Assembly: GCA_028564705.1 (NCBI GenBank)
Contig: JAPXFQ010000132.1
Coordinates: 62,001-126,000, forward strand
Reading direction: 5' to 3'
DNA from: Apricaphanius iberus
Lineage: Eukaryota; Chordata; Actinopteri; Cyprinodontiformes; Aphaniidae
Length of the DNA stretch: 64,000 bases
Shown: positions 44,719-55,884 of the stretch, in pieces
Position numbering within the stretch: the first letter of the stretch is position 1
How the letters are laid out: each line of letters starts with the position of its first letter
Program-made: the position numbers and the translations under genes
Notes under the pieces: generated by a model
Seen by the model: only the letters and a program-made list of their open reading frames with translations
Databases searched by the model: none
Told to the model about the DNA's origin: nothing

Positions 44719-45290
44719 GGCTACGTCCACACTAAGCCGATTAGGTTATACGGGGAGTTAGACGCCTAATGTTATCCACTCAACACGAGCATTCACGCTC
44801 CGTCTCATGATTGCGCAATCCCATTTCGACCTGTGCAAATACTGGGCATGCGCGAAAAGACGCACGAAACACGCGTATAATCTACGTGACGCCAGCGCCT
44901 ACATAATGTATACAAGAAGCTCTACAGCACAGTACATACCTGCTTGTCCCGTTAACCGAAGAGAACAATAGCTGCTCAGAAGAAGAGAGAGTTTTTGGTG
45001 TGGACAGACAACGAGATCCATTTATTACTCTTCGCTGTTGTCTTTGTCTGTAGTGTCGTATTGTTATTGACGCAGCATTCATTGACGCCACTTCCTTTCA
45101 TTATCCGGGGAAGCTGTCCACACTAGCTCGTTTAGCCGTTGAATTAAGATTTACACGGCTCTCTTACCCGGCTAATAGTTATCCGGCCACAGACCTTAAA
45201 CGACGCCGGGTTAGTGTGGACGATAGGGGGGTGTAGACTAAATAATTATACGTTTAAGGCATTATCGGGCTTAGTGTGGATATCGCAGGT
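44719..45290. mobile_element. Inverted-repeat element with internal Myb/SANT-like peptide
   Basis: The left end GGCTACGTCCACACTAAGCC (44,719-44,738) and the complement of 45,266-45,283 (TATCCACACTAAGCCCGATA) form a terminal inverted repeat with core TCCACACTAAGCC. A second, internal pair of GTCCACACTA blocks occurs at 45,117-45,126 and, inverted, near 45,211-45,220, so two elements may be nested or a subterminal repeat is present. The interior holds a Myb/SANT-like coding remnant. Probably a PIF/Harbinger- or hAT-related non-autonomous element; the target duplication was not resolved. Confidence 0.6.
44974..45040 (+). pseudogene. Myb/SANT-like domain remnant inside the element
   Basis: One plus frame reads AQKKREFLVWTDNEIHLLL, which is the start of a Myb/SANT-like DNA-binding domain (VWTDNE, then LLL). 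The frame then drifts into hydrophobic, unrelated residues. Such domains are the accessory protein of PIF/Harbinger transposons. This remnant suggests the element derives from an autonomous parent. Only about 20 codons are recognisable. Confidence 0.5.
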
Positions 45291-45489
45291 GTCCATATGT
45301 CATTTCCCCAAACACAGTAATTCTTGCAACAATTGCCAATGAAACAGCGAAACCCGTCACAGTGCTCGTCTTTGTCATGTGTGCAATCAAGGGCCAAAAG
45401 GCCCAGGGAGATTTTCAGTGTTCGATTTTCTAATAATCACTCCAACAGTTGATCTCTTTTTCTCCAAGCTGTTTGCCTGTTGTAGATTC

Positions 45490-45493
45490 AATT

Positions 45494-45536
<43 letters not shown>

Positions 45537-46042
45537 TGTTGTTTTATAGCACTTTACCATCAGCCATAAGGGAACCAAAGTGCTTCACAGTATTAAGAAA
45601 CATAAAACATAAAAAGGTTCAAGAGAATTAATCAGCTAAAACAGTCAAAACAAGGAATATATACAGAAAAACAATCACAATGACAGCTGTTAAATAGAGG
45701 TAAGAGGGATAAGCAGCCTTTAAGTACCAAATGCTACATGAAACAGATGGGTGGCTAGTCCTGGTTTTTAAACGGGCCAAGTCGGTGATTCCTCGAAGAT
45801 GCTCAGGTAAGGCATTCCAGAGCTGTGGGCCAGCAACACCAAAAGAGCGCTCACCCTAAATAGTAAGCTTGTCCGAGGAACCATCAACAGGTGTTGTCCG
45901 GTGGAACGCAAAGATCTGCTGGGCAGATAAAAGATCTCGCACAGATAAGATGGAGCAAGAGCATAAAATGCATTAAAAACAAATGTTAAAAGTTTAAACT
46001 GAATTCTGTGCTCGACCGGGAGCCAATGCAGAGAATACATAA
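45490..46042 (-). mobile_element. LINE C-terminal end with (AATC)n tail
   Basis: On the minus strand the frame reads SLHWLPVEHRIQFKLLTFVF, APSYLCEIFYLPSRSLRS and TGQHLLMVPRTS, then shifts frame. This is the C-terminal end of a non-LTR polymerase of the L2/CR1 or a related clade. It is followed by a 3' untranslated region with GTGAAGCACTTTGGTTCCC. It ends in the run of AATC units at 45,494-45,536 (TTGA on the coding strand). The 5' end is truncated at about 46,042 where another repeat begins. Confidence 0.75.
45494..45536. repeat. (AATC)n microsatellite, the LINE 3' tail
   Basis: About ten AATC units. Its position right at the LINE 3' end identifies it as the microsatellite tail of that element. 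Confidence 0.85.
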
Positions 46043-46044
46043 CT

Positions 46045-46275
46045 GGAGAGACTGTCTCACACCTGTCTTGTGCAAGTGTACAATCTTGTCCCTGATGTCC
46101 TTAGACAGCTCACTGGTCTCGGCCATGGGGAAGTTTGGTGTGTGAGTGTTTGAGGTTGTGGACAGGTGTCTTTTATACAGATAATGAGTTCAAACAGGTG
46201 CCATTAAGACAAGTAACAAGTGTAGGATAGAAGAGCTTCTTGAAGAAGAAGTAACACGTCTGTGAGGGCCAGAAA
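46045..46275. repeat. Tc1-like or related DNA transposon fragment
   Basis: Contains GTACAATCTTGTCCCTGATG, then GACAGGTGTCTTTTATACAG and CCAGAAATCTTGGTTTGCTT. This is recognisable text of a common fish Tc1-like repeat near the transposase start on the opposite strand. The block is short and degraded; the superfamily is inferred from memory of the repeat. Confidence 0.4.
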
Positions 46276-47239
46276 TCTTGGTTTGCTTCATTTTGTAAGT
46301 GCTCTTTGCCACAACTTTGATAAAATTATGCCTTCACTTAAAACCTGCCCATCTGTCTCCTTTGTCTCACCATGTCTATCAAACACTTCTTGCAGTAGAA
46401 AGGGAATAGGGTTAGAGGCCTCCTCACTGACTAATGTCTTATTTTTCCATATTCTCTAGATGCATTTAATAATATGTAATCAATCAATTACTTCACATAA
46501 CCTTGAATTTAGCACCGCATGATTACTGCCATGTTTGACAATTCCAGTTGGAGTGAAGCCTGCTGGTCCTCTTTGGTAGATAAGCAGGTAATAGGGTGTG
46601 TGAATCACACCAATGGGATCTCTATGTTGAGGGATTAAAGATCGGATAGAAGAGTGACAGAGATGATGATGTAATATTATAAAAATCTAATTTAAAACAT
46701 CCAAAAAGTATTTCTAAACAAAGAAAACAAATATGAAGTTCCACCCTGTGTTCTGAGGATGTGTTTACGAGCTTTCTGTAATTAGTTAGATTAGATCATT
46801 TTCACCAGGGCACATGAACACTTCAGCAAAAAATGGTGTTGCACATTAAGATCAGCAAAATCAGCATTTGATAGTGGACATTTTAAACACACTGAGTGGC
46901 AGAAACAGCTCTGGGATTCATATATAAAATCTTCAGAAAACCTTCCAGCAGACACTTAGACGTTAGAACCCTCTCAGGCTAACCCATAGAAAGAAGTGGA
47001 ATGTTGAGACAGAAGAAAAAACCACATACGAAAAAGATTAAAAAAAGAACTCCCCCACCCAAACAGATGGTTATTCCATTTTAGCCTAGCTCTGAACTTA
47101 TTAGTGCTTATTATAGTCTTGTTTAAATTGCTTTGCATATTTTACTTCATTAAATTATATCAGTGTTTTGCTAGTTAATCTTATATTTATCTGTTTATTT
47201 CTATATTTTAACTTCTCATTTTAATCTTGCTTCCAGTGT
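46276..47239. other. No gene recognised
   Basis: Nothing supported in this interval. Confidence 0.4.
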
Positions 47240-47415
47240 TTCCTCTGTGGGAGCCCTCTGCATCATAGGCGGTGATCGTAAAACTGGTATAACTGGGATC
47301 AGAAGCGTGGGAGGGATAGGAATGTGGTTAATGTGAGGTCATTTTATTCTGTAAAGCACTTTGAGATGCATGTCTTGTATGAAAAGCACTTTATAAATAA
47401 AGTTGGATTGGATTT
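47240..47415 (+). mobile_element. LINE-type 3' end fragment
   Basis: Ends GTAAAGCACTTTGAGATGC, AAAAGCACTTTATAAATAAA and GTTGGATTGG, the 3' signature of a fish non-LTR element. The coding part is absent or too degraded to see. Confidence 0.5.
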
Positions 47416-48149
47416 ATTAGAGGTTAAGGATTCACTGGACTGTAGTTGACCTTTCATGACTCAGGTTTAGCAAAGGGAGAAAGATTCCTTGGCAATAAGA
47501 GAAAGATCACACAAAAATAGCAACATTTTTGTTACAGTTTCATTGAATATTAATCAAAAAGTCACAGTGTTTTAGAGTACTTTACATGGACACCTTTCAG
47601 TACTGATGTCTAAACAGTAATCCAAAGGTTTAGGATGAAAACATTGCTGGGGTTGTCCTGTGTGGATTCTGCAAGTCTCCCTCTTTTTTTTTTTCCTCCT
47701 ACAGAGTGGGTTTAAATTGATCCTGACGTTGCTAGATGGAGGCACTGAGAAGAAACGCTTTGCTCTTTATTTTAATGAATATGAAAAACAGAAATTAGGG
47801 TGGTTATTACAGCGGTTCGCTTCAGAGAAATAGCGCGGCTGAAAGTCAGCGTTATGTCTCCGTACAGGAAGCAAAAGAACGCTCCTCTGCTCTGCAGACT
47901 CACATATGAAAAGAGTTCAACAAAAGTCAGTGCTACTCAACATATGGTTGTTTTTAAGACAAAACCGAGATTCATCACATTTTATTTGCAATTAAAATGA
48001 TAGTTTGTCTGATTGTAGATGACCTGTTTTAATTTGTTCAAAATGTTTTATTAATTTGCCATGTTATCAAATACAAAATGAATCCAAAAATTCTAACATT
48101 TAATTTGATTAATGAAAACAAACACACAAACAAACCCAGAAGGTTACCA
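47416..48149. other. No gene recognised
   Basis: Nothing supported in this interval. Confidence 0.4.
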
Positions 48150-48619
48150 TGGCGGTCACAGCAGTTGCAGGGTGAACATATTACATTGAAAAACCACACA
48201 TGTCATTACAAAAAGGACAGGCAGTTTATTTAATTTAACACACCCTCACCAGTAAACAAATGTATCAACCAGCATTACTATAAAAATGCAGCACACTGTC
48301 AGGAACTTGGACAGAGGCAAAGACGACGGTAACTCTTTTATAACAGATATTGTGACAGGCGCTCAGGAACAGACCTGGAACAGACAGGATCAGAGACTGC
48401 AGAAGCTGGGAGGACAGATCCGGACAGATCGGGCGCGACAGTAAGCGAGCTTGGCAGGTGAGGCAGCTCTGACGTGAACGAAGCTCTGAACTGGGGGACC
48501 AGATGACAGAACGTTGTTGAGGTGAGTGAAAGCTCTTTAAATATGGAAGATGGGCCAATGGGAGGGAAGGTTGTAAGCTGGCACAGGTTAGAGTGGTTGG
48601 AGATGAAGATCTCGTGACA
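48150..48619 (-). mobile_element. Probable solo LTR of a Ty3/gypsy-like retrotransposon
   Basis: Read on the minus strand it starts TGTCACGAGATC, the usual TG start of an LTR. It has a TATA box (TATAAAAG at 48,335-48,342) and, about 105 bases later, a polyadenylation signal AATAAA at 48,225-48,230. That spacing fits the R region of an LTR. The 3' end is less certain: either near 48,150, or at CCTGACA near 48,297, which would give TG...CA ends flanked by CACAC and CACAA. No gag or pol frame lies on either side. A 131-codon minus frame through it has no domain. Confidence 0.45.
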
Positions 48620-51489
48620 CACAATCTACAGAAACAGAATCCAGTTTTATATTTGACCAATTAACCAGTTGGTTTGTCCAAACCTTGTTGTCTAACTGGA
48701 CGGATCTTCTGTTGACTGGTTCTGGTGCTTCCATGAGGCACACATGTTCATCCCAGTACCAACTAATGTCCTCTCTTCCCCTTGGCCAGTATCATTTATC
48801 ATCCCCATTCTAATGCATACATTTCACCAAACATTATTTCTGGATAAGGTTCATCATCTTATTTTACAGTGCACCTTGAGGTGAGGAAAGGCTGTGAGGG
48901 GTCTTCTTTACAATATGAGCTTGGGTCTTTTACTCGGCTCACATCCTTCAGCTCAAAGCACTCACAATCATGGACACCAATGTCTGCTTGGTGAAGACCA
49001 GCTACGTCGTGGTGTTCAGTATTCGCTGGTAAGACACACATAACTTTGTGGATTTTCATTGTTTATTGTTCACATTTCTCCGTTTTTGGACTTTCCTCCC
49101 AACGTCTTCTTCTTTGATGAAAGATAAAATTCCACTTAAATCCGGATGCTTCTCAGTGTTTTGCGCATGGCTTGTGCATTGCCTCCATAGTGGATATATT
49201 GTTATCCTTTCCTGAGACAGATAACAATATATATATGAGGCTCTGAAGCAGCTGCTGGACTTGCTGACTCCACCATTTCCTCCAGTGCAAACCGAGCTGT
49301 GCCTACCATACTGTTGGATCACAGAGACCGTATCTGTCAAGCCACAATGGTGCCCGCTACTGGCTGGTAGATGTAAACATAAAATCATCGTTATCCTTAT
49401 TAAAATGTAAAAAAATATATATATTTTAATTCAAATATACTCTTTTAAGGAAATGTACTTTAATTCTGCACCCCTCTAAACACCCCACAGATGTATTATT
49501 TTCTTTTTTTTGGAAATGTTCCGTATTCAACCTTTAAATAAAAGGTCATTTGTTTTTGCATTTGACAGATCCAAGAAATGTACTAGATAAATGATAAAAA
49601 AAGGATTAATAAGATCACAGGATTAAAGTCATAGACAGACAGATAGACAGACAGCATTATGGTAAAATATTTTTTTGTGTGTGTAGTTGTTAAGCTTTAT
49701 TAAACCAGTACAGATTTTGCAATGATAAAATGTTTGGTTTTTAATTTATTGAAAGCAGATGGAGCCCTTTAGTATGTATTGTCTTACTTCACGAAAAAAA
49801 ACTTCCAATGAGCAAAGAACATAAAATAAACAAAAACATGAACAACAAATATAGTATGCCTTGTCTTTGCATTCATTTATTTTGTCTTTTTTATTTTTTT
49901 GCTTTATTAAAATTAAATTGATTCTTTTTTTCAGTCTTCATGGGGTATATGGGGGCTGTGGTCATAATCTAGTGGTGGTGTTGGAGGGGGAGCACTGTAA
50001 GTGTTTTTTTGTTTTTTTTTTTCATTTTTATTCTCAAGGTCGGCTGGACCAAAGAAGTTAGCAGACCCCTTGGTTATAAGATATAAAAAACAAGTATGTG
50101 AGGACTACATACGCTCGATAAAGGAACCTTTGTTACGGGATGTAAAAATAAATCCAACACAGTGTTGCGTGGAGAATGCCAACTCCTCAATTCATGTATT
50201 TTACAAATTTGCACTCCCTACTTAGAAAACAAGATTATTTTTCAAGATAAACTCTTACAGCTGAGTTGGTTTATATCGATCAGTGAAGTTTGAACAGCTG
50301 TTTTTCTCACTTCTCCATTTGTCATGCTACATCAGGATGCGTTTTGGCAGCTCTACAGAGATAATTTGCTGAAGAATGTAGACATTGATGCATGTACGCA
50401 ATAAATAACTTAGAACAAAAGTTTTTTTTGATCCAGCTGTGTCTCTTTAGTTTTTTTTTTTTTTGTTTTTTTTTTGCACCTTTGATTTATGTTGTTACCG
50501 CTGGTGTATAAATTAGGGATGTAATCAAGAATGAAAGACTCCAGGCTCCCAAAGAGAAGCTGTGTTACATTTGAACTTAGACTGGCACAGATTTCTAAAT
50601 TGGTTTTTCCTTCGTGTCTCCATATAAATCCTGATTTAAGGTATAAAACAAACTTTGTTTTTTCATCTCTTTCTAATTGAGGTTTATTCATTTGTGATTT
50701 CACCTGCTCATGAAAAGATACCGACCACACGACTGACGACTGAGTGTGTGTGCGTCAAATGGGTGACATAACCGTTATTTCAGTCCGTAATGCAAATGCT
50801 CCATGACACGAACGCGACCAAGGCAGATGAGGAGTGGGTGATAGATTATGGGAGCCGGCATGCTCTGCTGTCAAATACTTTTTCATCAAACAAATAATCA
50901 ACTGCCAACTCAGTTTATCTCACTTTCACACAAACACGCACACACGCCCCTACTCACACACAACCAATCATTTGTTTTATTGCATGAGCTGTTGAGGTTT
51001 AAGACCTGAACCATCCTCAATATCCATGTAAATCTGCATAAGCTCGTGGAAATGAAAGAACAACATGAATATGGCTCTCTGAGGAGTCCTGTAATGGGAT
51101 GAGAGACACACAGAAGCGATGGAAATAAATCAGCTGTAGGTATTTGAAAGATAATGCCTACAATTGGCTGCATGTGTATGTGTGAGTGTGTGTTTGTGTC
51201 TGTATATACTTGTTTTTTGGCCCTTTATGAACTTTTCTGGTATTATCTCCTCCCTTATCTGGACCCGTTACCATCGACAGGTAAAACTGAAAATATTAGT
51301 TCAAATTTCTTCAGTAATTTAACTTACAATGTGAAACTAATATATGATAAATACTCACTATACAAGTCATGATATCCCAAGCCTTTATTTGTTAACATTT
51401 TAATTCTACAACTTATTAAAAGCCACACATTTAAAATTTAAGAAAATTTGAATTTTCCTTGACATCCATAAAACAAGGACCTCTGAAAA
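48620..51489. other. No gene recognised
   Basis: Contains short AT and GACA/GATA-type simple repeats (near 49,634-49,654). No motif-bearing frame. Confidence 0.4.
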
Positions 51490-52260
51490 CTATAATCATA
51501 AATATGTACTCCGTACTTGGTTTGGAGCCCTTTTGCATTCATTGCTGCTTCAGTTAGCATGGCATGGATGCTATCAGCCTTTGGCACTGCTGATCTGTTT
51601 CAATAGTGGTCTTCAGCCACTGCATTCTTTGGTTAAATGTCTCTCATTTTTCTCTTGGTAACACTCCATAGGTTCTCTATGGGGTTCAGGTCAGACCAGT
51701 TTGCTGGTCAATCATCCCAGTAATCCCATCATGGTCATTGAACCAGATTTTGGTACTTTTGCCAATGTGGGCAGGTGCTAAGTCCTGTTGGAAAGTGAAG
51801 TCAGCATCTCCATGAAGCTGATCTTTAATGCTTGTGTGTTGACTCTGGACTTAATAAAGCCCAGTGGACCAACACCAGCAGATTACATGGCTCTCCAAAG
51901 CTACAGACTGTGGAAACTTCACACTGGACGTCGAGCATCTTGGATTGTGTTCCTCTCCATTCTTCCTCCAGGCTCTGGGACCTTGGTTTCCAAATCAGAT
52001 ACAGCATTTGTTCTAATCAGTAAAATTTGGACTTTGGACCACTGAGTAACAGACCAGCAGCAGCTTGACCAGAGGAATAGGACATTTGAAGCCCATGTCC
52101 AGGATCCATCTGTGTGCTGTCTCTTGATGAACTAACTGCAGCCTCAGTCAGCTCCTTGTGAAGCTCTCCAAAACTTCAGATCTTCTGAATTTCACCTGTA
52201 TGGACCTAAACTGATTTTCATGTATAGGTCAGCATTGGGCAGTTACTGATGGTTTATAGT
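51490..52260 (-). pseudogene. Tc1-like transposon fossil, most of a transposase gene
   Basis: On the minus strand, text for the whole middle and C-terminal part of a Tc1 transposase can be followed from about 52,200 to 51,520, but no single frame survives. Clear landmarks are GGAGATGCTGACTTC followed by CAACAGGACTTAGCACCTGC (the region of the second catalytic Asp, near 51,770-51,815) and CCCCATAGAGAACCTATGG (the region of the catalytic Glu, near 51,670-51,690). Frameshifts and stops occur throughout. It is the same family as 8565-9170. Confidence 0.75.
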
Positions 52261-53839
52261 AGCATTAGTGTCAAGAAGTCATCAGGCCCTACTCTGAGAA
52301 GCTGCTCCGGATGAGCTTGTCCCCAGCCATGGGGTGGATTTCCTCCTTCACAAACTCAAAAGCTGCCTTCACTCCCCTCTATGGCGCTGTGATGTAATGA
52401 CGCGTAGCTCCTGCAAATCCAACCTGAATGGTTCCAAGCTTCAGCTGCTTCCTTTAGCTATAGCTTATCCGAGCCACTCGTATGACGAGATCGAGGAAGA
52501 ACATCCAGCTCTGTTCCAAGCTCGTCCTTTCCCTCTGCTCCAACTGGACCCTCGGCTCTATCTTCATTCTGCATTTGGAACATCCATCTCGCAAGCAGTA
52601 ATCTCTGCATCCTGGGCTCCTCAAAATGTTCTAATAGGGTAGACAAAAAATAGGATCTTGCGTGTGTTGACATTGCACTGAAATATCATTAAGCTTTGAA
52701 GTCTTCCAACATTGTAAAGATTAAAGATTTCGGTCTTGTTCAGCAGAATGTTTGGAAAGTATGAACAAATTCTAAAGTGTATTCTTGAGCTGAAATGAGG
52801 TTCAGCAACTCATTGGAGAGTTGAGTGGAGTAAACAGGTGGGCGATTGGGATAAAGTGCGTTTGTTCTTTTATGCAAAATAGGTATTAGGGTTAGCTTTA
52901 GCAAGCAGAGTAGAAAATATCCCAATGAACATGGTTTAAAGAGTATTAGCTAACATCAAAACCAAATTAAAGCGCTATATAAGCAGTCATTCGTGTGCTC
53001 TCTTGTCCTAACAGCAGTTTTATTTTGGTCCATGAAGATTTTTTCTTGTTATTTCAGATCGAATCCTTATAGACTGGCAGCAGCTACTTTTATATGCCAG
53101 GCCTACTGTAATGAGAACAGACTTAACATTTGTATCATTTTCTTCATTAATTTTTATTTTTGGCATAACAGTCAATCTTGTAAATTCAAAGTTAGAAATG
53201 TGCCGCCTGGTTGTGCAAATACCTGGATTTTACAGAGCAAATGCTGTGAATGTCTGTTTCTGGAACTGACTTTTATTTTACGTTTGTCACGAAGGATGTT
53301 TGAAGAGTCGGCTGTAAGAACAGTTGACTTTAAACAAAGACAGTTGAGACAGTTCTTTGATTTAGTTCTTGAAGAAAGGAGACACAGATCAGCGTTTTTG
53401 CATCCCTGTGTGTGTCTAACAGAATCATTGACATAGTCAAGGGCATTTGGGTTGCCATCACTCCAAATATGAAAGTGACATGTTTTTGCTGGTAACAAGT
53501 TATTTTTGTCTAAACCAGTGAGTTTGTTGTTTTCGTGACAATAAGGATGCTGTCAGACTGTCAGTACAACTAATGGCTAAACAAAACTCCCAACTAAACA
53601 TCTCTTTACTTTCAGAGAAAGTATAGGGTAGTTAAAACACACACTTTGGTATGAAACCTGGTTAGTTTTGGCAATTCTGATTCAAATTAAGGATTGTATC
53701 TATCTATCTATCCATCCATCCATGGCTGCTGCCCTTGGTGGTCTGTGTTTATTTCTAAAAGAATATTTAAATTTTGAGGTTACGCTAAATTGACAAATTG
53801 AAATCACACTACATTTATTTTACCTCAACAACAGCATCA
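52261..53839. other. No gene recognised
   Basis: A 147-codon plus frame at 52,993-53,436 has no recognisable domain and is not called. A short CTAT/CCAT simple repeat lies near 53,699-53,724. Confidence 0.4.
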
Positions 53840-53949
53840 CACCATAAAAAATAAAATAAAGCCATGCAGTAAAGGTCGCTGAGAAGGGGACTTGAGCTCA
53901 GAATGAGTCCTTGTTCCCCGCTTTAACCACTACGCCACGCAATGCCCCA
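53840..53949 (-). mobile_element. tRNA-derived SINE head
   Basis: On the minus strand, starting near 53,949, GTGGCGTAGTGGTTAAAG is a good RNA polymerase III A box. About 35 bases later GAGCTCAAGTCCCC is a degraded B box, followed by GCGACCTTTACTGCATGG. The layout matches the SINE fragment at 22,400-22,505. The cloverleaf is not maintained, so this is not called as a tRNA gene. The 3' limit is not clear. Confidence 0.6.
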
Positions 53950-54276
53950 ATACTACTGCTATTATTTATAAAAGGTATGTGAAACGATTATAGATATCAA
54001 ATATTAGGTTTAGCCTAAAATGATTAAGAAAGTATAAATATAATTATAAATAACCATTCATAAGTACAAAAACCTACATAATATACCTTACTCATAACAG
54101 GAACGTCACCATGTTATACTATGGAACCAGCACCAGTGCACAAATACCAATTATTAGAGACTGTACTGAGGAACATGTCTGCATTTCCTGCATACAACTT
54201 TGAATTTGAAGCGGGAGAAGCGCTGTAACAACAATGAATCTCCACATGAAAGTTACCGTACAGAAATAGATAACTT

Positions 54277-54800
54277 CCAGTACAGGCCGAAAGTTTGGAC
54301 GCAGTTTATTTTCATGACTATTAACACTGTAGATTCTCACTGAAGGCATCAAAACTATGACTGAACACATATGGAATTATGTAGTACTTTTCCAAAAAAA
54401 TGTGAAATAACCTGGCCTCTAAAGTCACCGGACCTGAACCCAATGGAGACTATTTGGGGTGAGCTGAACTGCAGAGTGAAGGCAAAAGGAACAACAAGTA
54501 TTAAGCATCTCTGGGAACTCCTTCAGGACTGTTGGTAAACCATTTCTGGTGACTACCTCTGGAAGCTCAAGAGAATGCAAAGCAGTAATCATCGCAAAGG
54601 GTGGCTACTTTGAGGAATGTAAATTATAACACATGTATTCAGTTATTTCACCCTTTTTGTTTAAGTACATACAGTAATTCCATACATCATGTATTAATTC
54701 ATAGTTTTGATGCCCTTAATTGAGAATCTACAATTTAGTCATGAAAATAAAGAAAATGCATTGAATTAGAAGGTGTGTCCAAACACTTTGTCACTATTTC
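54277..54800 (+). mobile_element. Short Tc1-like element with long inverted ends
   Basis: Left arm at 54,277-54,410 (ACAGGCCGAAAGTTTGGAC, then GTAGATTCTCACTGAAGGC and ATCAAAACTATGA) is matched in inverse orientation by 54,640-54,795 (CATAGTTTTGATGCCCTTAA, GAGAATCTACAATTTAGTC, GGTGTGTCCAAACAC). Arms of about 110-130 bases flank a small core. The core at 54,412-54,600 encodes the transposase C-terminus WPLKSPDLNPMETIWGELN on the plus strand, then hits a stop. So the element is an internally deleted derivative that kept its ends and the last catalytic block. Confidence 0.8.
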
Positions 54801-54810
54801 TAACTATTTT

Positions 54811-55200
54811 TTTTCTCAAAAGCTCCTAGCGACAAATCTAGCAACATTTCTGACCACCCTTAGCTACTTTCTGTGACACATTGTCGCTGATATTCCGTGC
54901 ACAATAGAAACCCAACTTGCCCTGCTCTGAGCCGTCTTTCATCAAGGGAATGATCTGCGCAAGTTCAGACAGCATGATCACACAACAAAAATCTGTCTCG
55001 CTTCATTTCACCTACTGCCATACAAAGAAATGGAGCTGATTTCACTCAGTCAACACAGAAGTTGTTATATTTTCAACATGAATTAAAAAATAAAACAGAA
55101 ATGTGCATGAATATAATACTGATCGTTCTTTTTTTAAGCCACAGGACCATAATTCTTTACCTTCATCTTTCAGACCTCTCCTTACGATGGGTCAAAAAAG
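54811..55200 (+). repeat. Dispersed repeat, copy B (partner at 40.2 kb)
   Basis: Aligns with 40,171-40,450 with one larger indel. It starts directly after the Tc1-like element at 54,277-54,800. Confidence 0.55.
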
Positions 55201-55734
55201 CTGAAATTGTCTGTATGATGTATTTGCACTTCACGGAACCTTTGAAATTTACGGTCAGTTCAATAACTATTGGCAATTAATGTTCGGTGCAGACTAAATA
55301 TACTAATTATATATATATATACGTATATATATATGAGGTGATGACATAATTGATATGCAAAATAGCATGTGCTGTTCATCTGGCGACATCTAGCAACTTT
55401 CTGGGGCAACTTCAGCTCCTTTTTGTCAGAGACAGTTGAAGACACTGTGCCTAACTGCATTGTGAGGATTAGCCAACAACATGCTAACCAAACACAGACG
55501 TTATGGACACGTTGGCATGTCACATGCGTACATCACTGGAGGGCAAAAAGCTTCCAGAGCCGCAATGCAAAACCGTGCGATCGCGGTTGAGCAATGGTAA
55601 TCTAACAAAAACAAAAATAGACAAACCATCTTGGTGCAGATGATCGAAAAAGAAACATAGCAAAGCTAACTGTATGTAGCTCAAATCTTTCAGAGACATT
55701 TAAAATAGCTAACAAGCTACGGGATGAAACTCGT
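55201..55734. other. No gene recognised; AT palindrome
   Basis: Contains an alternating AT tract with a central ACGT near 55,309-55,334. Nothing else supported. Confidence 0.45.
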
Positions 55735-55818
55735 AAGATATGACCGCCACCAGTTCAGTATGGAGATATCTATAATTGCTTGATCAAAATGCCTTAACTT
55801 TACACAGCAAAAGCAAAG

Positions 55819-55820
<2 letters not shown>
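55735..55820 (+). repeat. Dispersed repeat, left copy
   Basis: Contains CCAGTTCAGTATGGAGATAT and then CAGCAAAAGCAAAG. The same blocks in the same order occur at 56,705-56,785. Confidence 0.55.

Positions 55821-55880
<60 letters not shown>
55821..55880. repeat. (GATA)15 microsatellite
   Basis: Fifteen perfect GATA units. It sits at the 3' end of a minus-strand LINE fragment and is probably its tail. Confidence 0.9.
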
Positions 55881-55881
<1 letters not shown>

Positions 55882-55884
55882 GGT

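Noticed and set aside
48265..48660. A 131-codon minus-strand frame
   Set aside because: It lies within the probable LTR and has LTR-like Ser/Leu/Pro composition with no domain.
52993..53436. A 147-codon plus-strand frame
   Set aside because: Rich in hydrophobic and Cys residues but without a coherent motif; the reverse strand is open over the same region, which points to chance.
53840..53949. A tRNA gene
   Set aside because: The A box is good but the B box is degraded and the acceptor and anticodon stems do not close, so it is read as a SINE head.
45494..55880. Tandem repeats as a CRISPR array
   Set aside because: These are 4-base microsatellites without spacers, and the DNA is clearly eukaryotic.
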